Shown here: positions 27,312 through 35,464 of the stretch, in pieces
Layout of the letters: each line of letters opens with the position of its first letter
How positions within the stretch are numbered: position 1 is the stretch's first letter
Assembly: GCA_947503935.1 (NCBI GenBank)
Contig: CANNFR010000007.1
Coordinates: forward strand, 124,001 to 188,000
Direction of reading: 5' to 3'
Length of the DNA: 64,000 nt
Origin: an uncultured Paracoccaceae bacterium
GTDB lineage: Bacteria > Pseudomonadota > Alphaproteobacteria > Rhodobacterales > Rhodobacteraceae
Translations under genes and position numbers: made by a program
Notes under the pieces: model-generated
Seen by the model: only the letters and a program-made list of their open reading frames with translations
What the model was told of the DNA's origin: nothing
Database searches by the model: none

Positions 27312-27654
27312 TGGTCGGTCAATCCCCGGTTGCTGGCCTGAGGGGGACCCGCTGCGCGGCGTGGCCCCGCAAGGGCCACACACATGGCGGTTGAGTTGTC
27401 CTCCCGGCTTTCAAAGCGTGGGAGCCGTTCTGAAGCGAACCGCCCGCTGATCGCAGCTGTCCTGGCGGTTCCGGTGATTGATAAAATTTTACGCGATCTC
27501 GGGGAAGTGGGTTTTCGGCTGGTTAGTTAACGATGCGCTGCGCCGACCGGGATCGGCGAAAAACGCCCGTCCTTGGGAACCCGAACGATGGTTTGTGCGT
27601 AGAGGGGTCATCTGGCGGGGCGTCTTGCTGTCCGCCAACGAGAAGGAGAGACTT
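27312..27654. other. Intergenic region between divergent genes (343 bases)
   Basis: The region separates the regulator gene (minus) from a small membrane-protein gene (plus). It holds a hairpin GTGGCCC-N5-GGGCCAC at 27361-27379 in the leader of the regulator gene and the promoter-like GGAAC-N17-CGTA described separately. AT-rich sequence around 27476-27500 may contain a housekeeping promoter. I see no further gene. Confidence 0.5.
27576..27601 (+). promoter_or_regulatory. Possible ECF/EcfG-type promoter
   Basis: GGAAC at 27576-27580, 17 bases, then CGTA at 27598-27601 resembles the general-stress (EcfG) pattern GGAAC-N16/17-CGTT, with the last base different. It would give a leader of about 45 bases before the small anchored protein at 27655. 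One match of this type can occur by chance. Confidence 0.35.
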
Positions 27655-27909
27655 ATGAAACCCGCATTCGCCATCATTGGTGGTCTTGTTGTCGTCGCAC
27701 TGCTGGTGTTCGGTTTTTACATGATCGACATCGATCAGACCCAGGAAGCGCAACTTCCCGATGTGGATGTGACTGTCGAGGGCGGTCAGGCGCCTGAGTT
27801 TGATGTGGATACCGGATCGGTTGCGGTCGGCGAGGAAGAGGTCACCGTGACCGTGCCGACGCTTGAGGTTACCCCGCCTGCGGACGACAACCCCGCCGAC
27901 AACAACTAA
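27655..27909 (+). CDS. Small membrane-anchored acidic protein, unknown function
   Basis: From the ATG at 27655 (Shine-Dalgarno AAGGAG at 27643-27648) this is 84 residues: a single N-terminal helix (AFAIIGGLVVVALLVFGFYMI) and a strongly acidic periplasmic tail with repeated valine/glutamate/aspartate stretches and a Pro/Asp/Asn-rich end. I do not recognise a named family. It is followed by a good hairpin, so it is probably a single-gene unit. Confidence 0.65.
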   Translation: MKPAFAIIGGLVVVALLVFGFYMIDIDQTQEAQLPDVDVTVEGGQAPEFDVDTGSVAVGEEEVTVTVPTLEVTPPADDNPADNN

Positions 27910-27929
27910 GTCTGGCGAAAAGGATGTGC

Positions 27930-27949
27930 GGGCGGCCCTCGGGCCGCCC
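27930..27949 (+). terminator. Terminator-like hairpin
   Basis: GGGCGGC and GCCGCCC pair around a short CCTCGG loop, 20 bases past the stop of the small anchored protein gene, followed by TCCTT. The stem is strong but the T run is weak. Confidence 0.6.
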
Positions 27950-27964
27950 TCCTTCATGCGTGAC

Positions 27965-28150
27965 ATCTGGGGCGGAGAAGCACTTAGGCACCTGTCGTAT
28001 CGGGCTGCCAATTGTTGAGCCTTCCGAAAACGATCTCGATCCGGCCGCGGCATTTTTTAGACGTTCATCGTACTTCATGCCTGCCTTGCGTTGCTTTCGG
28101 CCTGGGATACAGGCGCGGATCCCCTTGTCTTTCGACGCCTCTTTGAAACA
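27965..28150 (-). pseudogene. Degraded IS5-family transposase fragment
   Basis: Read on the minus strand, three different frames in succession give pieces of the C-terminal part of an IS5-family (IS427-type) transposase. First comes FKEASKDKGIRACIPGRKQR, continuing KAGMKYDERLKN; then, after a shift, RIEIVFGRLNNW; then, after another shift, ARYDRCLSAS. In intact transposases these are contiguous (DKGIRACIPGRKQRK, IEIMFGRLKDW, ATRYDRC). There is no room for a whole element, so this is a relic with at least two frameshifts and no detected terminal repeats. It fills most of the 365-base gap 27910-28274. Confidence 0.85.
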
Positions 28151-28274
28151 GTGGCATTCGACCACTTTCCTCCGCCGCGCCCAGCGGTTGTGGAGTGTCT
28201 CGTGAGGTCCTTACGCCCTGGGAGTATCTTTCAAGCGCGACGTAGCGGTGGTTCTGAAGAAATGAGGAAAACTG

Positions 28275-30254
28275 TCACGCATCGGCGTTTTCTCGTCCGG
28301 GCCGCCATGATTTTCCCGCCATCCAGTTCATCGCCAGGATGACAGCCAAAAGTGCGGCGCCAACGATCTCAACGCGCAGATCGGGCCAGAACACGGCGAC
28401 GATACCGGGCAGGAGGACGGCGCGCTGCCAGAGGGGGATGGGGGCGAAGAGGAACGCTTCGAGCAGTGCCGCAAAAGCGACAAGCGCCAGGATGGCGATG
28501 GCACCGTTCCAAAGGACTAGGGGAACGGGCCCGCCGAGGATGATGGATTCGTTGTAGACCATGAAGAGCGGGATCAGATACAGGCCCTTGGCGTATTTCC
28601 AGGCTTGGAGTGATGTCTCCATCGGTTTTGATCCCGCGATGGCGGCCCCTGCGAAACCGGCCAATGCCACGGGTGGCGTAACGTTCGAATCCTGCGAGTA
28701 CCAGAAGACCACGAGGTGAGCGATCAAGAGCGGCACGCCAAATTCGTTCTGAAGCGCTGGGCCGACGAGGATGATCAGCACGATGTAAGCGGCGGTGACC
28801 GGCAGACCCATCCCCAGGATGAGGCTAGCGATCAGTACCAGAAGAAGCGCCAGCAACAGGTTGCCGTTCGAAAAGGCCAGCATCATTGCGGCGAACTTCA
28901 ACCCCAGCCCAGTAAGACCGACGACCCCTACGATAATTCCGGCGACCGCACAGGCAATAGAGACGGCGACAGCATTGCGCGCACCAAGCTCAAGGGCCTC
29001 AAGCGTCACGCGGACCCCGCGCCCGATCAGCGCGGCGAACCCGTCTGCCTGCGACGTGCCCCGCGTGAAGTCCCAAAGTGCCTTGGCGCCTGCGGCCGCC
29101 ATGACTGACAGAATCGCATAGAACCCTACGCGCATTGGTGAATAGCCGATGATCAAAAAGGCGATGAGAGCCGCCAGTGGCAGAAGAAAGTGCCAGCCTT
29201 CAGCCAGGACCTTCCGCGTTTCAGGAAGGTCGGAGGCGGGCAGACCTGTCATGCCCTGTTTCACCGCTGCGATGTGAACCAAGAGGTAGACCGCGCCAAA
29301 ATAGAGGAAGGCCGGGAAGATCGAGATCAGAACGATCTCGACATATGGGATGTTGGTATATTCGCTCATCAAAAAGGCGCCTGCGCCCATAAGGGGCGGC
29401 ATGATCTGCCCGCCGGTCGAGGCAGCAGCCTCGATGCCGCCTGCCTGGGCGGGGCGATAGCCCAGCTTTTTCATCAGCGGGATGGTGAAGGCGCCCGTGG
29501 TCACGACGTTTGCAATGGCGCTGCCGCTGATTGAGCCCATGCCAGCGCTTGCAACCACCGCGGCCTTGGCTGGGCCGCCGCGCTGGCGACCGGTGGCGGC
29601 ATAGGCCAGATCAATGAAGAACTTGCCAGCGCCCGTCACCTCAAGGAACGCGCCGAAGAGGACGAAGACGAAGACATAGGTCGAGGCAACGCCCAATGGC
29701 AGACCGAAGATGCCTTCTGCGCCCAGGGTCAGATGTGACGAAAGCCGGTCAACGGAGTAGCCGCGATGATTGAGAATACCCGGCAGGATATCGCTGAGCC
29801 AGGGAAGCGCACCCCTGCTGCCTGCAAAAGCGTAGAGCGCGAACGACGCACCGATGATCGTCATCGCGAGGCCGACGGCACGGCGCGCGGCTTCGAGCAC
29901 CACGAGGGTGGTCAGGATGCCGACCCAGATATCGATATCACGCGGGAAAACTGCATTGAAGATGGCATCGGTATTCGCGGGCAGCCAGTAGCCCACCAGC
30001 ACGCCGCAAGCGATCAGCGGGCCGTCGATGGCCCAGCCGATGATCCCGCGCGGGCGATTGCGCCCCGTGACTGGGAAGATCAGGAAGGCCAGCACCAGGA
30101 TGAAGCCCAGATGGACCGGGCGCTGGACGTAGAGGCCCAAGGGCTCAATCCCCGCGCCGTAGAGTTGAAACAGCGACAGCGCGATGCCGATGATCGTGAT
30201 CGCGCGCAGGACATAGCGCGGCTGATCGAGCGGCGGCAGGGTGTCGTCGGTCAT
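28275..30254 (-). CDS. TRAP transporter permease, fused 4TM-12TM
   Basis: This 659-residue polytopic transporter is the membrane part of the second TAXI-type TRAP system. The conserved region GMGSISGSAIANVVTTGAFTIP is near residues 225-250, followed by ASTGGQIMPPLMGAGAFLM. It differs clearly in sequence from the permease at 22227-24305, so the two systems are not a recent duplication. It overlaps the DUF1850 gene by one base and is the last gene of a three-gene unit. Confidence 0.94.
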   Translation of the reverse strand: MTDDTLPPLDQPRYVLRAITIIGIALSLFQLYGAGIEPLGLYVQRPVHLGFILVLAFLIFPVTGRNRPRGIIGWAIDGPLIACGVLVGYWLPANTDAIFNAVFPRDIDIWVGILTTLVVLEAARRAVGLAMTIIGASFALYAFAGSRGALPWLSDILPGILNHRGYSVDRLSSHLTLGAEGIFGLPLGVASTYVFVFVLFGAFLEVTGAGKFFIDLAYAATGRQRGGPAKAAVVASAGMGSISGSAIANVVTTGAFTIPLMKKLGYRPAQAGGIEAAASTGGQIMPPLMGAGAFLMSEYTNIPYVEIVLISIFPAFLYFGAVYLLVHIAAVKQGMTGLPASDLPETRKVLAEGWHFLLPLAALIAFLIIGYSPMRVGFYAILSVMAAAGAKALWDFTRGTSQADGFAALIGRGVRVTLEALELGARNAVAVSIACAVAGIIVGVVGLTGLGLKFAAMMLAFSNGNLLLALLLVLIASLILGMGLPVTAAYIVLIILVGPALQNEFGVPLLIAHLVVFWYSQDSNVTPPVALAGFAGAAIAGSKPMETSLQAWKYAKGLYLIPLFMVYNESIILGGPVPLVLWNGAIAILALVAFAALLEAFLFAPIPLWQRAVLLPGIVAVFWPDLRVEIVGAALLAVILAMNWMAGKSWRPGRENADA

Positions 30255-30718
30255 CAGCTCTCTCCGGGGATCAGCGCGATGGTCACGCGGCCGCGGGGGG
30301 CGAGGCGGCTGAGCGAGACCTCGGCCTGGGCTGTGCGCAACCGATGATCGACCGCGATGCTGCCGGGGCGGAGGATATAGGCGTTGCCGGGCACGGGCTC
30401 ATCCAAGTCTTCGATCCAATAGCCGCCCTGGCCATCGGAAAGCTGCTCGCCACGCCCCGGAATATGGTCAAGCCCGGCGGCGAAATCGGGCAGGTGCGAG
30501 CGGGTCAGCACCATGGCGCCGCCGCGGTTTTCATAGCAATCCTGCACCTCGAAGCCTTGAACGGAATGGTTCCAGAGCACGCACCAACCGCTGCCCTCAG
30601 GCACGGCAAGGCGCGCGATCTCGGTGCCGTCGGCCAGCGTGGCCGTCAGCGTGCCGGCCGAGGCCTGGGTGCAGATCAGGGCGGCCGCAATCAGCCGCCC
30701 TGCAAGCCCGGTGATCAC
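30254..30718 (-). CDS. DUF1850 domain protein, exported
   Basis: This 154-residue protein has a short signal peptide (cleavage near ASA, residue 21) and the DUF1850 pattern WCVLWNHSVQGFEVQDCYENRGGAMVLTRSH, which contains two cysteines that could pair. DUF1850 proteins are often encoded between the TAXI receptor and the permease, as here, and are thought to be accessory periplasmic components, though their role is undefined. It overlaps its upstream neighbour by 4 bases and its downstream neighbour by 1. Confidence 0.88.
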   Translation of the reverse strand: MITGLAGRLIAAALICTQASAGTLTATLADGTEIARLAVPEGSGWCVLWNHSVQGFEVQDCYENRGGAMVLTRSHLPDFAAGLDHIPGRGEQLSDGQGGYWIEDLDEPVPGNAYILRPGSIAVDHRLRTAQAEVSLSRLAPRGRVTIALIPGES

Positions 30719-31674
30719 GGACGCAGATCGTCGGGGATCTCTGCGCCGATCTCGTCGTAATAGCGCACCGCACCGGGATGCAGCGGGATCGGCGTGGCGG
30801 CCATGGTGAACTCAACCGTGGTCTCGTTCGCGGCAGGGTGGACGGCCTGCAGATCGGCGATGTTTTCGAACATCGCCTTGGTCACCGCATAGGCCAGATC
30901 GTCGGACATCTCGGACGAGACGACCAGCACGTTCGGAACACCGATGGTGGGGGTGGCCTCGGCCACGCCTTCATAGATGCCGGCGGGCAGCGACAACGGC
31001 GCCATCACCACCGATTCCTCGCGCGCCGCGGCGATCTGCGCCTCGGTCAGGGGCACCATGCTGATCGAATTGGTCGTGGCCAGGTTCAGGATCGACGAGG
31101 TCGGCGCCCCGACCGACCAGAAGCCCGCGTCGATATCGCCGTTGCGCAGCGCATCGGCGGTCTCATTGAAGTTCAGGCGCTGGGCGTCGAAATCATCGAA
31201 CGTGATGCCATTTGCGGCAAGGATGGTCTGGGCATTCACTTCCGTGCCCGAGCCCGGTGCGCCGACCGACACGCGTTTGCCGCGCAGATCCTCGATCGAG
31301 GCGATACCGCTGCCGTCAATCGTGACGATCTGCACCATGTTGGCATAGAGCGATCCGATGGCGCGCAGGCTGTCGATCTGCTGGCCTTCAAAACGGCCGC
31401 TGCCGGCATAGGCCTGGAACACGGTATCTGCCAGGCCGATGGCGAAATCCGCGTCGCCCGTGGCGACCAGCCCCATATTCTCGACAGAAGCGCCGGTGAC
31501 TTCGGCTGTCGCAGCATAGCCCTCGACATGGTTGTTGATCACCTCGGCCAGGCCGCCGCCCATCGGGTAGTAGACCCCGCCGGTGCCGCCTGTGGCGATC
31601 GACAATTGCTCCTGCGCAAGGGCCGGCGTGCCGACCAGCAATGCGGTGGCCGCCAATACGTGGAATAGTTTCAT
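30715..31674 (-). CDS. TAXI family TRAP transporter solute-binding protein
   Basis: This 319-residue periplasmic receptor has a signal peptide (cleavage near ALA, residue 20) and the TAXI signature LSIATGGTGGVYYPMGGG. It has no cysteine pair like that of the first TAXI receptor (21165-22172). The start at 31674 follows a good Shine-Dalgarno sequence (GGGAGGT); the much longer open frame overlaps the divergent deoC leader and has no such site. It is the first gene of the receptor-DUF1850-permease unit. Confidence 0.93.
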   Translation of the reverse strand: MKLFHVLAATALLVGTPALAQEQLSIATGGTGGVYYPMGGGLAEVINNHVEGYAATAEVTGASVENMGLVATGDADFAIGLADTVFQAYAGSGRFEGQQIDSLRAIGSLYANMVQIVTIDGSGIASIEDLRGKRVSVGAPGSGTEVNAQTILAANGITFDDFDAQRLNFNETADALRNGDIDAGFWSVGAPTSSILNLATTNSISMVPLTEAQIAAAREESVVMAPLSLPAGIYEGVAEATPTIGVPNVLVVSSEMSDDLAYAVTKAMFENIADLQAVHPAANETTVEFTMAATPIPLHPGAVRYYDEIGAEIPDDLRP

Positions 31675-31806
31675 TATGACCTCCCAGTCTTTTTTATCGA
31701 GGGGCACCGTAGCAAGGGGGCCTGACTGTGCCAAGCTGCTTTGCAGTGCCTTGCCAAGGTCAGACCCGTCGTGCGAGTTTGGGGCTTGATCATCAGGGAG
31801 GGGCCT

Positions 31807-32820
31807 GTGCGAACCCAGGCGGAATCTGAAGCCCGAGGCCAGCAGGCGCCGGATGCGGCGCAGCTGCCGCAGGTGGGCCATGCACGCAACGATGGCACGG
31901 CGCTTGACCTTGATTGGGTGGCGAGTGTCCAGGCCAACACCTCGGCCATCGAGCGGCGCGCAGCCAGCCTGCCGGGGCGGCGGTCGGTCAAGAAGGAGTG
32001 GCAGGCGGCCTGGCTCTGCAAGGCGGTGTCACTGATCGATCTGACCACACTGGCGGGTGACGATACAGAAGGCCGTGTCCGGCGGCTTTGCGCCAAGGCA
32101 CGGCAGCCGGTGCGGGCCGATCTGCTCGAGGCGCTGGGCATGGAGGGGCTGAAAGTGGGCGCGGTCTGCGTCTATCACGATATGATCGCCACAGCGGTGG
32201 ACGCGCTGAAGGGATCGGGCATTCCGGTGGCCGCCGTGTCGACGGGTTTTCCGGCGGGCCTGTCGCCCTTCCATCTGCGGGTGGCCGAGATCGGCGAAAG
32301 CGTGAAAGCCGGGGCGGACGAGATCGACATCGTGATCTCGCGCCGCCACGTGTTGACCGGGAATTGGCAGGCCCTCTACGACGAGATGCGCGAGTTTCGC
32401 GCGGCCTGCGGCGCGGCCCATGTGAAGGCAATTCTGGCGACGGGCGAATTGGGCACGCTCCGCAACGTGGCGCGCGCCAGCCTGGTTTGCATGATGGCGG
32501 GCGCCGATTTCATCAAGACGTCCACCGGAAAGGAAAGCGTGAATGCGACACTGCCGGTCAGCCTGGTGATGATCCGCGCGATCCGCGACTATCACGAACG
32601 GACCGGCTGGCGCGTGGGGTACAAGCCTGCGGGCGGCATCTCGAAAGCCAAGGACGCTTTGGTGTATCTGGCGCTGATGAAGGATGAGTTGGGCGATCGC
32701 TGGTTGCAGCCCGACCTGTTCCGGTTCGGCGCGTCGTCTCTCTTGGGCGATATCGAGCGGCAGTTGGAGCATTTCGTGACGGGCCGGTATTCGAGCGCTG
32801 ACAGGCATCCGATAGCATGA
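31807..32820 (+). CDS. deoC: Deoxyribose-phosphate aldolase
   Basis: This 337-residue cytoplasmic aldolase splits 2-deoxyribose-5-phosphate into acetaldehyde and glyceraldehyde-3-phosphate. Visible motifs are GLKVGAVCVYH, VAAVSTGFPAG, ADEIDIVISR, the Schiff-base lysine in DFIKTSTGKES, and YKPAGGIS with the second conserved lysine. The GTG at 31807 is preferred because AGGGAGG lies just upstream. A 60-residue N-terminal extension over short DeoC forms is present, as in the longer branch. Acetaldehyde removal is probably the job of the aldehyde dehydrogenase encoded two genes on. Confidence 0.95.
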   Translation: MRTQAESEARGQQAPDAAQLPQVGHARNDGTALDLDWVASVQANTSAIERRAASLPGRRSVKKEWQAAWLCKAVSLIDLTTLAGDDTEGRVRRLCAKARQPVRADLLEALGMEGLKVGAVCVYHDMIATAVDALKGSGIPVAAVSTGFPAGLSPFHLRVAEIGESVKAGADEIDIVISRRHVLTGNWQALYDEMREFRAACGAAHVKAILATGELGTLRNVARASLVCMMAGADFIKTSTGKESVNATLPVSLVMIRAIRDYHERTGWRVGYKPAGGISKAKDALVYLALMKDELGDRWLQPDLFRFGASSLLGDIERQLEHFVTGRYSSADRHPIA

Positions 32821-33104
32821 CAAGTCTCTTGGAGATTGGCGCGCGCGTTTGCGTCGTATGCGGCAATCCAAACCAACCTTCATTCGAACAGGGTTTGACG
32901 ACATTTGAGATTTGCCGAATTTGCGGCTGCGAGTCGGGATATGAGTACGGAACAGCCACGTCTATGGATCACTTAGAAAGTCTGCGTAGAGCATGGATCA
33001 AGAGGGGCCGGTGGTGGGATGGAACGCCTCCTGCGGGATGGTCAGCCATTATCCAATTGAAGCGCGCAGGTATTGCGCCACCGGATGGTGAGGAGTGGGA
33101 ATGA
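32817..33104 (+). CDS. Small cysteine-motif protein, unknown function
   Basis: This 95-residue protein has a CVVCGNPNQP motif and then CRICGCESGYE, so one or two zinc-ribbon-like knuckles are likely. It resembles small CPCC-type proteins but I am not certain of the family. It overlaps deoC by 4 bases (ATGA) and the next gene by another ATGA, so it is translationally coupled at both ends. Its base composition is visibly AT-richer than both neighbours, which suggests later insertion into an existing deoC-aldehyde dehydrogenase operon. Confidence 0.7.
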   Translation: MTSLLEIGARVCVVCGNPNQPSFEQGLTTFEICRICGCESGYEYGTATSMDHLESLRRAWIKRGRWWDGTPPAGWSAIIQLKRAGIAPPDGEEWE

Positions 33105-35446
33105 CAGTTCGCGACATCTTCGAGACGATGAGCTACGGGCCCGCGCCGGAAGGGGCGGCCGAGGTGATGGCCTGGCTGGACGGGCAAGGGCGGCGGTTCG
33201 GGCATTTCATCGGGGGCGCTTTTACCGAGCCCGGCGAGGTGTTCGAGACGCGCAATCCGGCGAATGGCGTGGTGCTGGCCGAGGTCTCGCAAGGCGCGGA
33301 CGATGATGTCGCGGCGGCTGTGTCGGCGGCGCGGAAAGCGGCGGGCAAGTGGGGCAAGACCAGCGGGCATGAGCGCGCACGCGTGCTCTACGCGCTGGCC
33401 CGGCTGTTGCAGAAGCACGCGCGGATGTTCGCGGTGTTGGAGAGCCTGGACAACGGCAAGCCGATCCGCGAGAGCCGGGATATCGACGTGCCGTTGGCGC
33501 AGCGCCATTTCTATTACCATGCCGGCCTCGCACAGCTGCTGGAGGCCGAGATACCGGGGATGCGGCCGCATGGCGTCTGCGGGCAGGTCATCCCCTGGAA
33601 TTTTCCGCTTCTGATGCTGGCCTGGAAAGTGGCGCCGGCTTTGGCCGCTGGCAACACGGTGGTGTTGAAGCCCGCGGAATACACGCCGCTGACGGCCTTG
33701 CTCTTCGCCGATATCTGCGGCGAGGCGGGGGTGCCTGCGGGGGTGGTGAACATCGTCACCGGCGATGGCGCGACGGGCGCGGCTCTGGTGGCGGCTGATG
33801 TCGACAAGGTGGCTTTCACCGGGTCGACCTCGGTCGGGCGGCGCATCCGTGAAGAGATCGCGGGCAGCGGCAAAGCCCTGACCCTCGAGCTGGGCGGAAA
33901 GTCGCCCTACATCGTTTTCGATGATGCCGATCTGGATTCGGCCATCGAAGGGCTGGTCGATGCGATCTGGTTCAATCAGGGGCAGGTCTGCTGCGCGGGC
34001 TCGCGCCTCTTGGTGCAGGAGGGCGTGGCCGACCGGTTTCATGACAAGCTGAAGCGGCGGATGAATGGCCTGCGGGTGGGCGACCCTCTGGATAAGGCGA
34101 TCGACGTGGGGGCGGTGGTCGACCCGGTGCAGCTGGCCAATATCAAGCGGATGGTCGAGGCTGGCGGCGGCGAGGGTGAGGTGCATCATGCAGAGGTCGA
34201 TCTGCCAGAGGGCGGGTCGTTCTATCCGCCGACGCTGATCACCGGGCTGTCGCCCTCCGCCATGCTGATGCAGGAGGAGATCTTTGGCCCCGTTCTGGTG
34301 TCGATGACCTTCCGCACGCCGGGCGAGGCGGTGCAACTGGCCAACAATACGCGGTTCGGGCTGGCCGCAACACTCTGGACCGAGAACGTCAATCTGGCTC
34401 TGGATGTCGCGCCCAAGCTTGAGGCTGGCATCGTCTGGGTGAACGCGACCAACCTGATGGATGCCGCCGCCGGGTTTGGCGGCGTGAAGGAAAGCGGCTT
34501 CGGCCGCGAAGGCGGATGGGAGGGCCTGCGCGCCTATCTGCGGCCCGCGCAGGAGGGCGCCAAGCTGAAGCCCATCGCGCCGGTTGAGGCGCCGAAGGCG
34601 GGCGACGGCAGCGGCCTCGACCGGACGGCCAAGATGTATATCGGCGGCAAGCAGGCACGGCCCGACGGTGGCTATTCGCGGGCCGTGTGGAGCAGCAAGG
34701 GCAAGCTTCTGGGCCATGCGCCCATCGGCAACCGCAAGGATATCCGCAACGCGGTTGAGGCGGCGCAGGCGGCCCGGGGCTGGGGCCGCAAGACGGGGCA
34801 TCTGAGGGCGCAGATCCTCTATTATCTCGCCGAAAATCTGTCGGCGCGGGCCGAGGAATTCGAGGGGCGCCTGAAAGACCTGACCGGCAAGCCCGGCAAG
34901 GCCGAAGTTGCCGCCAGCATACAGCGCCTCTTCACCTATGCCGCCTGGGCCGACAAATACGACGGCGCGGCCAAGGGTGTGCCGCTGCGTGGCATCGCTC
35001 TGGCGATGAACGAACCCGTGGGTGTCATTGGCGCGCTTTGCCCTGATGAGGCGCCGCTTTTGGGGTTCATCTCGGTCATGGCCCCGGCGATGGCCATGGG
35101 CAACACCTGCATTCTGGTGCCCTCGCAGCCCTATCCGCTGGCGGCGACGGATTTCTATCAGGTGCTGGACACATCCGATGTGCCGGGCGGTGTGGTCAAT
35201 ATCGTGACGGGCGACCATGCCGAGCTGGCCAAGGCGCTGGCGGGCCATATGGATGTGGACACGGTCTGGTCGTTCTCGTCCGCCGATATCTCGGGCCTGA
35301 TCGAACGGGAGGCGGCGTCAAACCTCAAGCGCACCTGGGTGAATTATGGCCGTGGCCGCGATTGGACCGCGCCCGAGGGCGAGGGGCGCGGGTTTCTTGA
35401 GGCAGCGACCGAGGTCAAAACGATCTGGGTGCCCTACGGAGAGTAG
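33101..35446 (+). CDS. Aldehyde dehydrogenase with a second, catalytically dead domain (ALDH16 type)
   Basis: This 781-residue protein has a complete N-terminal NAD-dependent aldehyde dehydrogenase domain (about 1-500). General base Glu263 (LELGGKSP) and the catalytic cysteine position (Cys297/Cys298 in QVCCAGSR) are present. A partial second ALDH-like domain (about 515-781) repeats GGKQARPDGGYSR, PVGVIGALCPDEAP and GVVNIVTGDHA but has no active-site cysteine. This is the ALDH16 architecture; the bacterial ALDH16 of known structure is from Loktanella, also Rhodobacteraceae. In the operon it would oxidise acetaldehyde from DeoC. It starts at ATG 33101 within the ATGA overlap. Confidence 0.92.
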   Translation: MTVRDIFETMSYGPAPEGAAEVMAWLDGQGRRFGHFIGGAFTEPGEVFETRNPANGVVLAEVSQGADDDVAAAVSAARKAAGKWGKTSGHERARVLYALARLLQKHARMFAVLESLDNGKPIRESRDIDVPLAQRHFYYHAGLAQLLEAEIPGMRPHGVCGQVIPWNFPLLMLAWKVAPALAAGNTVVLKPAEYTPLTALLFADICGEAGVPAGVVNIVTGDGATGAALVAADVDKVAFTGSTSVGRRIREEIAGSGKALTLELGGKSPYIVFDDADLDSAIEGLVDAIWFNQGQVCCAGSRLLVQEGVADRFHDKLKRRMNGLRVGDPLDKAIDVGAVVDPVQLANIKRMVEAGGGEGEVHHAEVDLPEGGSFYPPTLITGLSPSAMLMQEEIFGPVLVSMTFRTPGEAVQLANNTRFGLAATLWTENVNLALDVAPKLEAGIVWVNATNLMDAAAGFGGVKESGFGREGGWEGLRAYLRPAQEGAKLKPIAPVEAPKAGDGSGLDRTAKMYIGGKQARPDGGYSRAVWSSKGKLLGHAPIGNRKDIRNAVEAAQAARGWGRKTGHLRAQILYYLAENLSARAEEFEGRLKDLTGKPGKAEVAASIQRLFTYAAWADKYDGAAKGVPLRGIALAMNEPVGVIGALCPDEAPLLGFISVMAPAMAMGNTCILVPSQPYPLAATDFYQVLDTSDVPGGVVNIVTGDHAELAKALAGHMDVDTVWSFSSADISGLIEREAASNLKRTWVNYGRGRDWTAPEGEGRGFLEAATEVKTIWVPYGE

Positions 35447-35464
35447 GCGCGTCGGCAAAACCGG

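Noticed and set aside
27924-28205. A 93-codon plus-strand frame in the 365-base gap
   Set aside because: The minus strand of the same stretch carries transposase remains, which explain it better.
32969-35248. A 759-codon open frame antisense to the ALDH16-type gene
   Set aside because: Composition is Arg/His/Gly-rich as expected for antisense frames in high-GC DNA, and the sense strand encodes a clear enzyme with catalytic motifs.
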